Part shown: piece by piece, positions 1-7,935 of the stretch | Layout of the letters: each line of letters begins with the position of its first letter | How positions within the stretch are numbered: position 1 is the stretch's first letter | Origin: an uncultured Bacteroidia bacterium | GTDB lineage: Bacteria > Bacteroidota > Bacteroidia > Bacteroidales > UBA932 | Assembly: GCA_902785825.1 (NCBI GenBank) | Contig: CACZZZ010000012.1 | Location: forward strand, 1-64,000 | Reading direction: 5' to 3' | DNA: 64,000 nucleotides | Position numbers and translations under genes: made by a program | The notes under the pieces: model-generated | What the model saw: the letters and a program-made list of their open reading frames with translations, nothing else | Told to the model about the DNA's origin: nothing | The model's database searches: none

Positions 1-2
1 TG

Positions 3-557
3 GACTCCAAGAAGCCGCTCCGACGACCGATGCGAAAGGCAAAATGGCTAAGAAATCACACTTTTACGCAAAAACTCTTGGCAGTTTGCGGAATTGAGGG
101 TGAAGAAAACAAAGACTTTGAGTCCAAAATAAGCATCATCAAGAGAGAGAAAACAAAAGCCAGCTTCAATTATCTGTCAGAATTATTAGAATTATTGCAT
201 AACAATCCGGACGAGTTGGATTATAATAGTTTGAGAAACACCTATTATGCCATCAGAAGTAAAGTCAACATCTTAAATACAGACGAAAAGGCAAGGCAAC
301 GTTTAGAAAACGAAATTAATTTAGAGGCTGATAATATCATTAGACATTTCCGGGAGGACTTCCCGGATCTTCCTGAGGATAGTATTCGGCTTGCCTGTTA
401 CATTTTCGCCGGATTCAATAATTCCACAATATCGATTCTTTTGGATGAGACCTCAACAAACACCAGGACATTAAAAAACAGATTACTGAAAAAAATAACT
501 TCTTCTTCTGCCAAGTATAAAGAGGATTATCTGGCATATTTCCCTAGAAAAAGTTAA
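3..557 (+). CDS. C-terminal part of a helix-turn-helix (LuxR/sigma-like) regulator, truncated by the window edge
   Basis: The reading frame is open from the first bases of the window, so this is probably the 3' end of a longer gene; the first internal ATG is at 30. The visible ~185 residues are mostly helical and charged. The last ~65 residues contain a pattern ending in ACYIFAGFNNSTISILLDET followed by a basic helix, which resembles the C-terminal helix-turn-helix of Bacteroidota TPR-containing transcriptional regulators. That family usually has a signal peptide or membrane anchor, TPR repeats and then this DNA-binding end. The upstream domains are outside the window, so the full architecture is inferred. 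The gene is visibly AT-richer than most of the window. A terminator-like hairpin follows at 673-704. Confidence 0.55.
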   Translation, partial: DSKKPLRRPMRKAKWLRNHTFTQKLLAVCGIEGEENKDFESKISIIKREKTKASFNYLSELLELLHNNPDELDYNSLRNTYYAIRSKVNILNTDEKARQRLENEINLEADNIIRHFREDFPDLPEDSIRLACYIFAGFNNSTISILLDETSTNTRTLKNRLLKKITSSSAKYKEDYLAYFPRKS

Positions 558-672
558 ATATCTTGTTGCAAGATTACACATTAATTAATTCAAAATAGCT
601 TATAATCAATTATTTGATTGTAGAGAGTTCTTGCGACAAAGATTTTTTTGTTGCAGAACCGGCATAGCAACC

Positions 673-704
673 CTAAGATGGTTTTCAAGATCATCTTAGT
701 TTTA
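673..704 (+). terminator. Rho-independent terminator-like hairpin after the regulator
   Basis: A perfect 8-bp stem, CTAAGATG (673-680) and CATCTTAG (692-699), with an 11-nt loop, is followed directly by TTTT. It lies in the 274-bp gap between the regulator and the first serpin. Confidence 0.55.
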
Positions 705-712
705 TAATTTTG
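705..712 (+). promoter_or_regulatory. Candidate -7 box for the serpin pair
   Basis: TAATTTTG fits the Bacteroidota -7 consensus TAnnTTTG. It lies about 120 nt before the serpin start. No convincing -33 TTTG is present, only a T-rich stretch near 682, so the call is tentative. The rest of the 558-831 gap is AT-rich and I see no other feature in it. Confidence 0.35.
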
Positions 713-831
713 TGCATAACTAAACCATTTTTAACATGAACTCTTTCAATGATTTTTCGATTTGTCATGCAAGGTTTTAGAGAATTGGGATTTATTATAT
801 AGGAAATGTATCACCAACAAACCATAATCCA

Positions 832-2070
832 ATGACTAATAGAGTGAAATATTTGATTCCAGCCATTTTTGCCTTGATGATGGCGGCTCTCGTATGTTGC
901 GGGAAGGAAGAAGGAGAGATAGTCCTGGAAGACAATGTTGAGAAAACCGTGTTTCCCAAGACGAGGCTCTCTCTGACAGAGTCGGAGATGAGTAATATCG
1001 CTCCCTCTAACGATTACACATTTCGTTTCTTCAGGGATAATTACCAGGCAGAAACGGATATGTTGTTAAGCCCTTTAGGCTACCAGCAGACACTGGCGAT
1101 GGTGTGCAACGTCGTAAAGAACGGCGAGGCTCTCCGGGTGAATCTTGGTTTCAAGGGAGAGAGCATGGAAGGCGTGAACACCTATTTCCAGCACCTTATC
1201 CAGGCTCTATCGGGGGAAGCTTTCAGCAAAGAGCTCAGCTTGGCGAACGCTTTCATGAGAGATGTTCGCGCGGAAAAATACCCTGATAGCTTTATCAATA
1301 TCCTAAAGTCCAACTACTTTGTTGATTATCATGAGATAGAGGCGAAACCCCTTTCTGAGCAACCCATCGGAAGCCGCCCGGAGGATATTTGGTGTCAGGA
1401 TAATACCGACGGAATGATCCAGACGGCACCTTTCGTGATAAAGGAGAACGAGACCTCGTTGTTTAACGCATTCCTTTTCAAAGGTGAATGGCAGGATAAG
1501 TTCGAAAAGGATCAAACGCCTGGCGAGTTTTTCTCCAAGCCCGAAAGGTCTGTCACGACCCCATTTATGAGAAAGGATGGGAAGGTGAATCTCTATCGCT
1601 GTGAAGATTTCTCCGCCGTAAGCCTTCCTTTCGGCGACGGCACATTCGATCTTTCAATAATCCTTCCTACTGCCCGCTACAATGTGGGCGGCGTTTTGGA
1701 GAAACTCGATTCCAAAGCGTGGGAAAGCTTGAGGGGAGAGTTTGTAAGGAAAGAGGTCAGGATGGTAATCCCCGTGTTCTCGACGTCCTACTCTAAGATG
1801 CAGATACTAGATTTTGAGTTCATCGACGGCATTGCGCCATTTAAATTAATAGGACAGAAGGCTACGTTCGCGATGAACGAGGACGGGGCTTCCGCCGCGT
1901 CCGTCACACAGGCCCACGTTCCCATTGCAGACCTGTCATCCATCGTTCGGAAAGAGACCTTCATAGCAGACAGCCCGTTCATCTACACTATCACCGAGTC
2001 CGGCTCCGGCCTGATCCTCTTCATCGGAGTGTATTCCGGTGCCGATAAAGAAGAAATGATACAGTCTTAA
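832..2070 (+). CDS. Serpin-family protease inhibitor, lipoprotein (first of a tandem pair)
   Basis: Predicted surface or periplasmic serpin that would trap a protease by the suicide mechanism. The 412-aa protein starts with a lipoprotein signal (hydrophobic stretch ending at Cys-Cys around 22-23), then a normal-length serpin fold. The hinge is visible at about 349-358 (NEDGASAASVT), followed by the exposed reactive-centre loop and the conserved distal segment ETFIADSPFIYTI. Counting from the hinge Gly as P15 puts the scissile bond near Ala-Asp in HVPIADLSS; this register is an estimate. Small hinge residues suggest an inhibitory serpin. The last ~80 nt before the C-terminus are almost identical to the next gene. 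Serpin lipoproteins are known in Bacteroidota (miropin of Tannerella). The target protease is unknown. Confidence 0.88.
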   Translation: MTNRVKYLIPAIFALMMAALVCCGKEEGEIVLEDNVEKTVFPKTRLSLTESEMSNIAPSNDYTFRFFRDNYQAETDMLLSPLGYQQTLAMVCNVVKNGEALRVNLGFKGESMEGVNTYFQHLIQALSGEAFSKELSLANAFMRDVRAEKYPDSFINILKSNYFVDYHEIEAKPLSEQPIGSRPEDIWCQDNTDGMIQTAPFVIKENETSLFNAFLFKGEWQDKFEKDQTPGEFFSKPERSVTTPFMRKDGKVNLYRCEDFSAVSLPFGDGTFDLSIILPTARYNVGGVLEKLDSKAWESLRGEFVRKEVRMVIPVFSTSYSKMQILDFEFIDGIAPFKLIGQKATFAMNEDGASAASVTQAHVPIADLSSIVRKETFIADSPFIYTITESGSGLILFIGVYSGADKEEMIQS

Positions 2071-2107
2071 GTAAATAATACCGTAATACTTATTATATTT
2101 ACAAGCT

Positions 2108-3421
2108 ATGAGAAAGAATTTATACCTATTTACTTTAGCGGCGTTACTTTCCGCATTCTGTTTCCAGTCATGTGATAGGAAAGATGAGCCGGTTGCTGAG
2201 GAGCAAGAGGAAGTTGTCGAGCCGGAGGTTCCGGCGGTTCAGGATGCTCCGAAAGACCCTGTGCCTGAAGATGACCAGAAAGACCAGGAAAGCCAGGAAA
2301 ACCAGCAAAAGTGGATATTTCCGGGAGGTTACCATAAAACCCGCCTTTCTTTGGATGAGGATCAGAAGAAGAATATCGACCCCTCCAATGATTTCGCGTT
2401 CAACTTCCTGCGTAAACATTACGGCGAGGGCGGAAACGTCTTTCTCAGCACTCTCGGCATCCAGACCGTCCTCGCGATGGAAGGGAACCGGAGCTCCTCC
2501 GACGGGGCTGAGTTCTGCAAGGTTCTTGGCCTGGAGGGAGATGACGTCGAAGCGGTGAACGGGTACTTCAAACGTCTCATCGGTGATCTGACCGGAGAGG
2601 AATGCGGGAATGAGCTGAAGTTTTCCAGCGCCTACATGTCAGATGTCTTTGCGATAAAGATGACGCAGGAATACCTTGATCTTCTCAAGGAGTATTATTA
2701 TGCTGACCACATTGAGATCGAGGCGAAAACCCTTGACGAGCAGCCGGTCGGAGACCGTCCCGAGGATTTGTGGTTCAAGGAGAAGACCGGCGGTCTTATA
2801 AGTACGGCCCCCCTCCCTATCCTGCCGTTCGACGAGTCTCTGATGAACGCGGTTTACTTCAAAGATGCCTGGTGGTTTCCATTCGAGAAAGATGCGACGA
2901 AACAGGATAAATTTTTCACCAGTCCCGAGAAGGAGATAATCATGCCGATGATGAACATCTTGGAGTGGTTCAGTTATTATGTGGGTGATGATTTCCGGGC
3001 TGTGAGTCTTCCCTTTAAGCATAATTCCTTTGACCTTACGATCCTCCTGCCATCCAAGCGTTTCGACCTTGAGGGTCTTATGGGGAAACTCAGCTCGTCC
3101 GTGTGGTCTGAAATGAGGAAGAAATTTGTTCGGGGGATGGCGGCAGTGTCAATACCCTCTTTCGAGACATCATACTCGATTGAACTTCCTCTTAGCCATT
3201 TCTTCTCGCGAGCGACAGGCAAGCTGGTTCAGAAAACGATATTCAAGATTGATGAGGAAGGCGCTTCCGCGGTAGCCGCGACGCAAGGGATGCTTTCAAC
3301 CTCCCCAGGGGAGCCGCCAAAGATAGAGACCTTCATAGCCGACAGCCCGTTCATCTACACTATCACCGAATCCGGCTCCGGCCTGATCCTCTTCATCGGA
3401 GTGTTCACCGGAGAGGCCTGA
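2108..3421 (+). CDS. Serpin-family protease inhibitor, lipoprotein (second of a tandem pair)
   Basis: Paralogue of the preceding serpin, 37 nt downstream and probably cotranscribed. The 437-aa protein has a lipobox ending at about Cys22. A 40-residue spacer rich in Glu, Gln, Asp and Pro follows, which likely holds the inhibitor away from the membrane, and then the serpin domain. The hinge is DEEGASAVAAT at about 382-392. The loop (QGMLSTSPGEPPKIE) differs completely from the first copy and is Pro-rich, so the two probably inhibit different proteases or one is non-inhibitory. The distal segment ETFIADSPFIYTITESGSG is identical in both proteins. A terminator hairpin follows at 3441-3483. Confidence 0.88.
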   Translation: MRKNLYLFTLAALLSAFCFQSCDRKDEPVAEEQEEVVEPEVPAVQDAPKDPVPEDDQKDQESQENQQKWIFPGGYHKTRLSLDEDQKKNIDPSNDFAFNFLRKHYGEGGNVFLSTLGIQTVLAMEGNRSSSDGAEFCKVLGLEGDDVEAVNGYFKRLIGDLTGEECGNELKFSSAYMSDVFAIKMTQEYLDLLKEYYYADHIEIEAKTLDEQPVGDRPEDLWFKEKTGGLISTAPLPILPFDESLMNAVYFKDAWWFPFEKDATKQDKFFTSPEKEIIMPMMNILEWFSYYVGDDFRAVSLPFKHNSFDLTILLPSKRFDLEGLMGKLSSSVWSEMRKKFVRGMAAVSIPSFETSYSIELPLSHFFSRATGKLVQKTIFKIDEEGASAVAATQGMLSTSPGEPPKIETFIADSPFIYTITESGSGLILFIGVFTGEA

Positions 3422-3440
3422 CGCTTTTCTGTTACATTTT

Positions 3441-3483
3441 ATCGTCCCCTTCGTCTATTATATGGACAAGGGGACGATTTTTG
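3441..3483 (+). terminator. Rho-independent terminator after the serpin pair
   Basis: A perfect 11-bp stem, ATCGTCCCCTT (3441-3451) and AAGGGGACGAT (3468-3478), is followed by a run of T to 3482. It separates the serpins from the efflux operon. Confidence 0.8.
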
Positions 3484-3494
3484 TTATTAAAGTG

Positions 3495-3524
3495 TTGCGA
3501 AATAGAAAAACATTTGTACCTTTG
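3495..3524 (+). promoter_or_regulatory. Promoter of the efflux operon
   Basis: A -33 TTG at 3495-3497 is separated by 19 nt from a consensus -7 box TACCTTTG at 3517-3524. This is the Bacteroidota housekeeping promoter architecture. Transcription should start around 3530, inside the palindrome listed next. Confidence 0.75.
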
Positions 3525-3526
3525 CA

Positions 3527-3548
3527 GTGTATTAGAGAACTAATACAC
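3527..3548 (+). promoter_or_regulatory. Palindromic operator over the efflux operon start site
   Basis: A perfect 9-bp inverted repeat, GTGTATTAG and CTAATACAC, with a 4-nt spacer AGAA, begins 2 nt after the -7 box. A bound dimer would block transcription initiation. The GTGTA...TACAC ends recall operators of YtrA-type GntR regulators, which often control ABC transporters; this link is inference. No GntR gene is in the window. Confidence 0.6.
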
Positions 3549-3568
3549 AAAACAAATCAAACGAACGT

Positions 3569-4291
3569 ATGCTGATAGAGCTTAAAGACGTCAACAAGAC
3601 CTATTTCGGAGCGCAGCCGCTGCATGTGTTGAAGGGGATTAATCTCGGGATTGAACGGGGTGAATTCGTTTCTATTATGGGTGCTTCCGGCTCCGGCAAG
3701 TCCACCCTCCTCAATATATTAGGTATCCTGGACAACTACGACAGCGGGGAATACCGCATTAACGGGAAACTTATCTGGGATCTCACCGAAGCTAAAGCGG
3801 CAGAGTACCGCAACAAGATGATTGGCTTCATTTTCCAGTCATATAACCTAATAGGTTTCAAGACCGCGGTCGAGAATGTCGAGTTGCCTCTTTTCTATCA
3901 GGGAGTAAGCCGTCACAAGCGCCATGAGATGGCAATGGAATACATTGACCGCCTTGGGCTTAAGGATTGGGCCGGGCATTACCCCAACGAGATGTCAGGT
4001 GGCCAGAAGCAAAGGGTCGCCATCGCCAGGGCTCTTGTGACCAAGCCGGACATCATCCTCGCGGACGAGCCGACAGGAGCCCTTGACTCCAAGACTTCCG
4101 TGGAGATCATGGATCTTCTTAAGGAACTAAATGAGCGAGAGAAGCTTACGATCATTGTCGTGACCCACGAGAGTGGTGTGGCCAATTACACGAACAAGAT
4201 CATCCACATCAAAGACGGAGTTATAGGCCAGATCGAGGAGAACCATGCTCATAATTCTGTCCATTTCGGCGGCGAAGGAATGCTCAAATAA
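3569..4291 (+). CDS. ABC transporter ATP-binding protein, MacB/LolD type
   Basis: ATPase of a MacB/LolD-like mechanotransmission ABC exporter. Visible motifs are Walker A GASGSGKST at about 38-46, the Q-loop region FIFQSYNLI, signature MSGGQKQRVAIARAL, Walker B IILADEPTGALDS and the switch histidine in VVTHE. Its 240 aa is typical of the LolD/MacB group. It is the first gene of the operon, 20 nt after the operator, and is followed at 9 nt by the first of two permeases. Together with the adaptor and TolC-like channel downstream it should form an envelope-spanning efflux or export machine. The substrate is not evident. Confidence 0.93.
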   Translation: MLIELKDVNKTYFGAQPLHVLKGINLGIERGEFVSIMGASGSGKSTLLNILGILDNYDSGEYRINGKLIWDLTEAKAAEYRNKMIGFIFQSYNLIGFKTAVENVELPLFYQGVSRHKRHEMAMEYIDRLGLKDWAGHYPNEMSGGQKQRVAIARALVTKPDIILADEPTGALDSKTSVEIMDLLKELNEREKLTIIVVTHESGVANYTNKIIHIKDGVIGQIEENHAHNSVHFGGEGMLK

Positions 4292-4300
4292 GCGGAAGTT

Positions 4301-5563
4301 ATGCTGGATCTGTTTCAGGAAATATGGAGCACTCTGCGGCAAAACAAGCTGCGAACGACCCTGACAGGCATGGCTGTCAGCTGGGGCATCATTATCATCA
4401 TCGTGTTGATCGGGACCGGAAACGGCTTGATGAACGCGCTGATGAACAATGCCAGCGATGAGATCCAGAATATCATAGCGGTATATCCTGGCTTTTCCAG
4501 TAAGCCTTATAATGGCATCAAGGAAGGCACATTGATGCGTTTTAACTATAAGGATCTGGATTTCTCCGAGCAGTTCAGTGAAAAAATAGATCGGGCATTC
4601 GGCAACTTGGAATTCTCCGACACTATCAGTCTTGGCCGTGAGGCGCTGTCTTCACGAATCTATGGAGTTGATCCCATGCAGAAAGACATTTGGAGGATCC
4701 GGATGGTCAAAGGACGTTTCATCAATAAGAATGACCTGGCAGGAGAAAGCAAGCATATTATTATAGACGAGAATGCCGCAATACAGCTTTTAGGAGATGA
4801 CAAGGACTATTCCAAGCTTCTCGGAAGGCATATAACGGTAGGGAATATTCCTTTTAAAGTCATAGGTATCAACGAATCAGAAGAGCAGTCCTGGGGCCAT
4901 CAGGCTTACATCCCTTACACCACCGCCAAGACAATGCGTACGGATGGAGCATGGTTAAGCAGGATGACCCTCGAGTTCCATGGCCTGGACACAAAAGAAG
5001 CCAACGAGGAGTTCGAGAAAGCGTATAAGCGGGGTATCAATAATTTCCATGGGATGCATCCGGAAGACACCCGGACGACCTACCTGAGCAATTACTATCT
5101 CAACAACCAGGAGATGGACAAGGCCATCCGGATCATGCGCACAGCCCTCTGGATTCTTGGATTCCTGACTCTGCTGAGCGGAATTGTCGGGGTCTCCAAC
5201 ATCATGCTGATTACAGTGAAGGAGAGAATCCACGAGTTCGGAATCCGTAAGGCTCTAGGTGCAAAGCCATGGTCGATTATGAAACTGATAGTGGTAGAAA
5301 GCGTCTTGATCACAGCGTTCTTCGGATATATCGGTATGGTAATCGGGATGCTGGCGGACTTTGCCCTCGATAAGACGATAGGATCGCATCCGATGGATGC
5401 CGGGATTATCCAGTTGTATATATTCAAAAACATCGGAGTCGGGTTTGATGTCGCGATTGAAGCCACCATGCTTCTGATTGTGGCCGGAACGATTGCCGGA
5501 ATCATTCCGGCTTGGAAGGGCGCCAGGGTTCGTCCGATAGAAGCTTTGAGAGCGGAAAAATAG
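4301..5563 (+). CDS. ABC transporter permease, MacB/FtsX family
   Basis: Inner-membrane permease of 420 aa with the MacB topology. One transmembrane helix lies near residues 25-45, then a large periplasmic MacB_PCD domain, then three C-terminal helices in the FtsX domain (about 285-415). The conserved segment GVSNIMLITVKERIHEFGIRK is clear. It is followed 12 nt later by a second related permease, so the functional unit is probably a heterodimer with two copies of the ATPase. Most likely exports a small molecule, peptide or lipid. Confidence 0.92.
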   Translation: MLDLFQEIWSTLRQNKLRTTLTGMAVSWGIIIIIVLIGTGNGLMNALMNNASDEIQNIIAVYPGFSSKPYNGIKEGTLMRFNYKDLDFSEQFSEKIDRAFGNLEFSDTISLGREALSSRIYGVDPMQKDIWRIRMVKGRFINKNDLAGESKHIIIDENAAIQLLGDDKDYSKLLGRHITVGNIPFKVIGINESEEQSWGHQAYIPYTTAKTMRTDGAWLSRMTLEFHGLDTKEANEEFEKAYKRGINNFHGMHPEDTRTTYLSNYYLNNQEMDKAIRIMRTALWILGFLTLLSGIVGVSNIMLITVKERIHEFGIRKALGAKPWSIMKLIVVESVLITAFFGYIGMVIGMLADFALDKTIGSHPMDAGIIQLYIFKNIGVGFDVAIEATMLLIVAGTIAGIIPAWKGARVRPIEALRAEK

Positions 5564-5575
5564 GAGGACAGGGCC

Positions 5576-6826
5576 ATGAGATTCGACATCGACAGATATA
5601 AGGAGATAATCGACACCCTGTCCCGAAACCGAAGCAGGACCATTCTGACCGGATTCGGTATATTCTGGGGCATTTTCATGCTGCTTGTGATGCTTGGTGG
5701 AGGCAATGGTCTCAAAGCTATCCTCAGTCAGAATTTCGAAGGCTTCGCGTCCAACGCAATTATCATAGGAACCAACAGGACATCAAAACCTTACGGAGGT
5801 TTCAAACGAGACCGTTACTGGCTCATGGACAAGAGCGACGTCGAGGTGATAAAGACCCTTGTTCCGGAGGCGGACATAGTTACTATGATGGATGCCGATT
5901 GGGGCGGAAATGTCACCTATAGCGATAAATCATATTCTGGAATCATCAAAGGCCTGACTTCTGAATATGCCGGGGTGGAATCTCCCCAGATGATGTTCGG
6001 GCGTTGGCTCAATGAGGTGGACTGCACCCAAGAGCGGAAAGTATGCGTGATCGGTAAAAGAGTGTGGTCCAACTTGTTCCCTGACGGGGAGAATCCTACC
6101 GGCTTGTTCATCAAGGTAAAGAACTCTTACTTCCAGGTGATCGGAGTTGACGGGCGCAACGGGGGAATCAACATCAACGGAAGTCCGGACCAAAGTGTCG
6201 TGATTCCTTACCAGCTTATGGATAAGATGAATAACAGTGGCGGGAAATTCGACATGATTTGCATGACGGCAAAGGAAGGCGCTGATTCTGATGTGCTTCA
6301 GGAAAAAGTGAGAGGCTTGCTTTCCAGGCGTCACTCCATCGCACCCGACGACAAGAACGCCATGATGATGCTCGACACGGAGAAGATATTCAAGATTGTT
6401 GACAACCTCTTCACGGGAGTCAATATCCTGGTCATCCTGGTTGGTCTGGGAACGCTTTTGGCCGGAGCTATCGGAGTGTCCAACATCATGATGGTGACCG
6501 TTAAGGAGCGCACGACCGAGATCGGCATTCGCAGAGCGATAGGCGCGACCCCGAAAATGATTCTTTCCCAGATTATTACCGAGAGCATCGGCCTCACCAT
6601 CCTCGCCGGGATGCTTGGAATCCTGTTCTCGGTGCTGATCCTCTGGGCAGCTGGAAGCATTGTTTCCAGCATGCCAGACTTCACTTCTGGAATATCCTTC
6701 CAGATCGGTTTCTGGACGGGAATAGCCGTGCTTTTGCTTCTGGTCGTGCTGGGAGTCCTTGCCGGCCTTGCCCCCGCCCTCAGGGCCATGAACATCAAAC
6801 CCGTTGACGCCATGCGCGATGAATAA
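5576..6826 (+). CDS. ABC transporter permease, MacB/FtsX family (second)
   Basis: 416-aa paralogue of the preceding permease with the same layout: N-terminal helix, MacB periplasmic core, C-terminal FtsX domain with GVSNIMMVTVKERTTEIGIRR. The two differ clearly in the periplasmic core, which argues for a heterodimer, not a recent duplicate. The start ATG at 5576 is preceded by AGGAGG, an unusually strong Shine-Dalgarno for this phylum. The adaptor gene starts 14 nt after its stop. Confidence 0.92.
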   Translation: MRFDIDRYKEIIDTLSRNRSRTILTGFGIFWGIFMLLVMLGGGNGLKAILSQNFEGFASNAIIIGTNRTSKPYGGFKRDRYWLMDKSDVEVIKTLVPEADIVTMMDADWGGNVTYSDKSYSGIIKGLTSEYAGVESPQMMFGRWLNEVDCTQERKVCVIGKRVWSNLFPDGENPTGLFIKVKNSYFQVIGVDGRNGGININGSPDQSVVIPYQLMDKMNNSGGKFDMICMTAKEGADSDVLQEKVRGLLSRRHSIAPDDKNAMMMLDTEKIFKIVDNLFTGVNILVILVGLGTLLAGAIGVSNIMMVTVKERTTEIGIRRAIGATPKMILSQIITESIGLTILAGMLGILFSVLILWAAGSIVSSMPDFTSGISFQIGFWTGIAVLLLLVVLGVLAGLAPALRAMNIKPVDAMRDE

Positions 6827-6840
6827 TAATAACAACAGAT

Positions 6841-7935
6841 ATGAAAAAGAACCTTAAGTACATCATCCTGGCGCTGGTCGCCATCGTGTTCGTGGGGACC
6901 TTTGTGGCCCTCTGGAAGAACTCCCGCCCCAAGGAGATCCGTTACGAGCATCTTGAGGCTTCGGTGAAGGACATCCACAAGACTTCGGTGGTGACCGGAA
7001 AGATAATCCCCAGGGACGAGGTCAACATCAAGCCTCAGATCAGCGGCATCATCTCTGAGCTTTATAAGGAAGCCGGAGAGATGGTCGCCGAAGGCGAGAT
7101 CATCGCCAAGGTCAAGGTCATTCCTGAGATGAGTTCGCTGAGTTCCGCCCAGTCAAGGGTTCGGCTCGCGGATATTAATCTCAAACAGGCCCAGACCAAT
7201 TATGACCGTGAGAAGGTCCTTTACGACAAGAATCTTGTGAGCGCCGAGGAATATGATCAAGTGCGTCAGACCCTGGCTCAGGCAAAAGAGGAGAAAGCAG
7301 CCGCGATAGAGACCCTCGAGGTGGTCCGGGACGGCGTGTCGAAAAGCAATGCTAAATCGAGCTCAACTCTCATCAGATCAACTATTTCCGGATTGATTCT
7401 GGATATTCCCGTAAAGGTTGGTAATTCTGTCACCCAGAGCAACACCTTCAACGACGGAACGACCATCGCCACAGTCGCCAACATGGGCGATCTGATCTTC
7501 GACGGTTTCATCGATGAGACCGAGGTTGGACGAGTCAGTGAGGGGGTCCCTATGAAAATCACTGTCGGAGCCTTGAAGGACGTGACTCTCGATGCGGTCA
7601 TGGAGTTCATATCCCCGAAAGCCCAGGAGAAGAACGGGACAAATGAGTTCGAGATCAAGGCCGCTGTCTCTGTTCCCGACAGCGTCACTATCCGTTCAGG
7701 CTACAGTGCCAACGCCGAGATCCAGCTTGAGGGAGTTGATGGAGTCCTTTCTGTTCCGGAGAGCGCCCTGGCTTTCGAGGGTGATTCAACCTTTGTTTAT
7801 AAAGTCACGGGAGAGAAGAAATACGACAAGACCCCTGTGGTGACCGGCTTGTCTGACGGCATCAACATCGAGATCAAGTCCGGTCTCAAGGAAGGCGATA
7901 AAGTCCGTGGCAATCAGATAATTGAAAAGAAGTGA
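6841..7935 (+). CDS. Efflux membrane-fusion (HlyD/MacA-like) adaptor protein
   Basis: Periplasmic adaptor linking the permeases to the outer-membrane channel. The 364-aa protein has an N-terminal membrane anchor (about 7-25). A lipoyl half-motif near 58-85 (EVNIKPQISGIISELYKEAG) is followed by an alpha-helical hairpin with Gln/Ala-rich coiled coil (about 100-160), then beta-barrel and membrane-proximal domains. No lipobox is evident, so it is anchored by the transmembrane helix. The stop overlaps the next start (TGATG), indicating translational coupling. Confidence 0.92.
   Translation: MKKNLKYIILALVAIVFVGTFVALWKNSRPKEIRYEHLEASVKDIHKTSVVTGKIIPRDEVNIKPQISGIISELYKEAGEMVAEGEIIAKVKVIPEMSSLSSAQSRVRLADINLKQAQTNYDREKVLYDKNLVSAEEYDQVRQTLAQAKEEKAAAIETLEVVRDGVSKSNAKSSSTLIRSTISGLILDIPVKVGNSVTQSNTFNDGTTIATVANMGDLIFDGFIDETEVGRVSEGVPMKITVGALKDVTLDAVMEFISPKAQEKNGTNEFEIKAAVSVPDSVTIRSGYSANAEIQLEGVDGVLSVPESALAFEGDSTFVYKVTGEKKYDKTPVVTGLSDGINIEIKSGLKEGDKVRGNQIIEKK

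Noticed and set aside
5930..6835. A 301-codon minus-strand open frame over the second ABC permease
   Set aside because: It is His- and Asp-rich with no recognisable domain and lies wholly opposite a clear MacB/FtsX gene.
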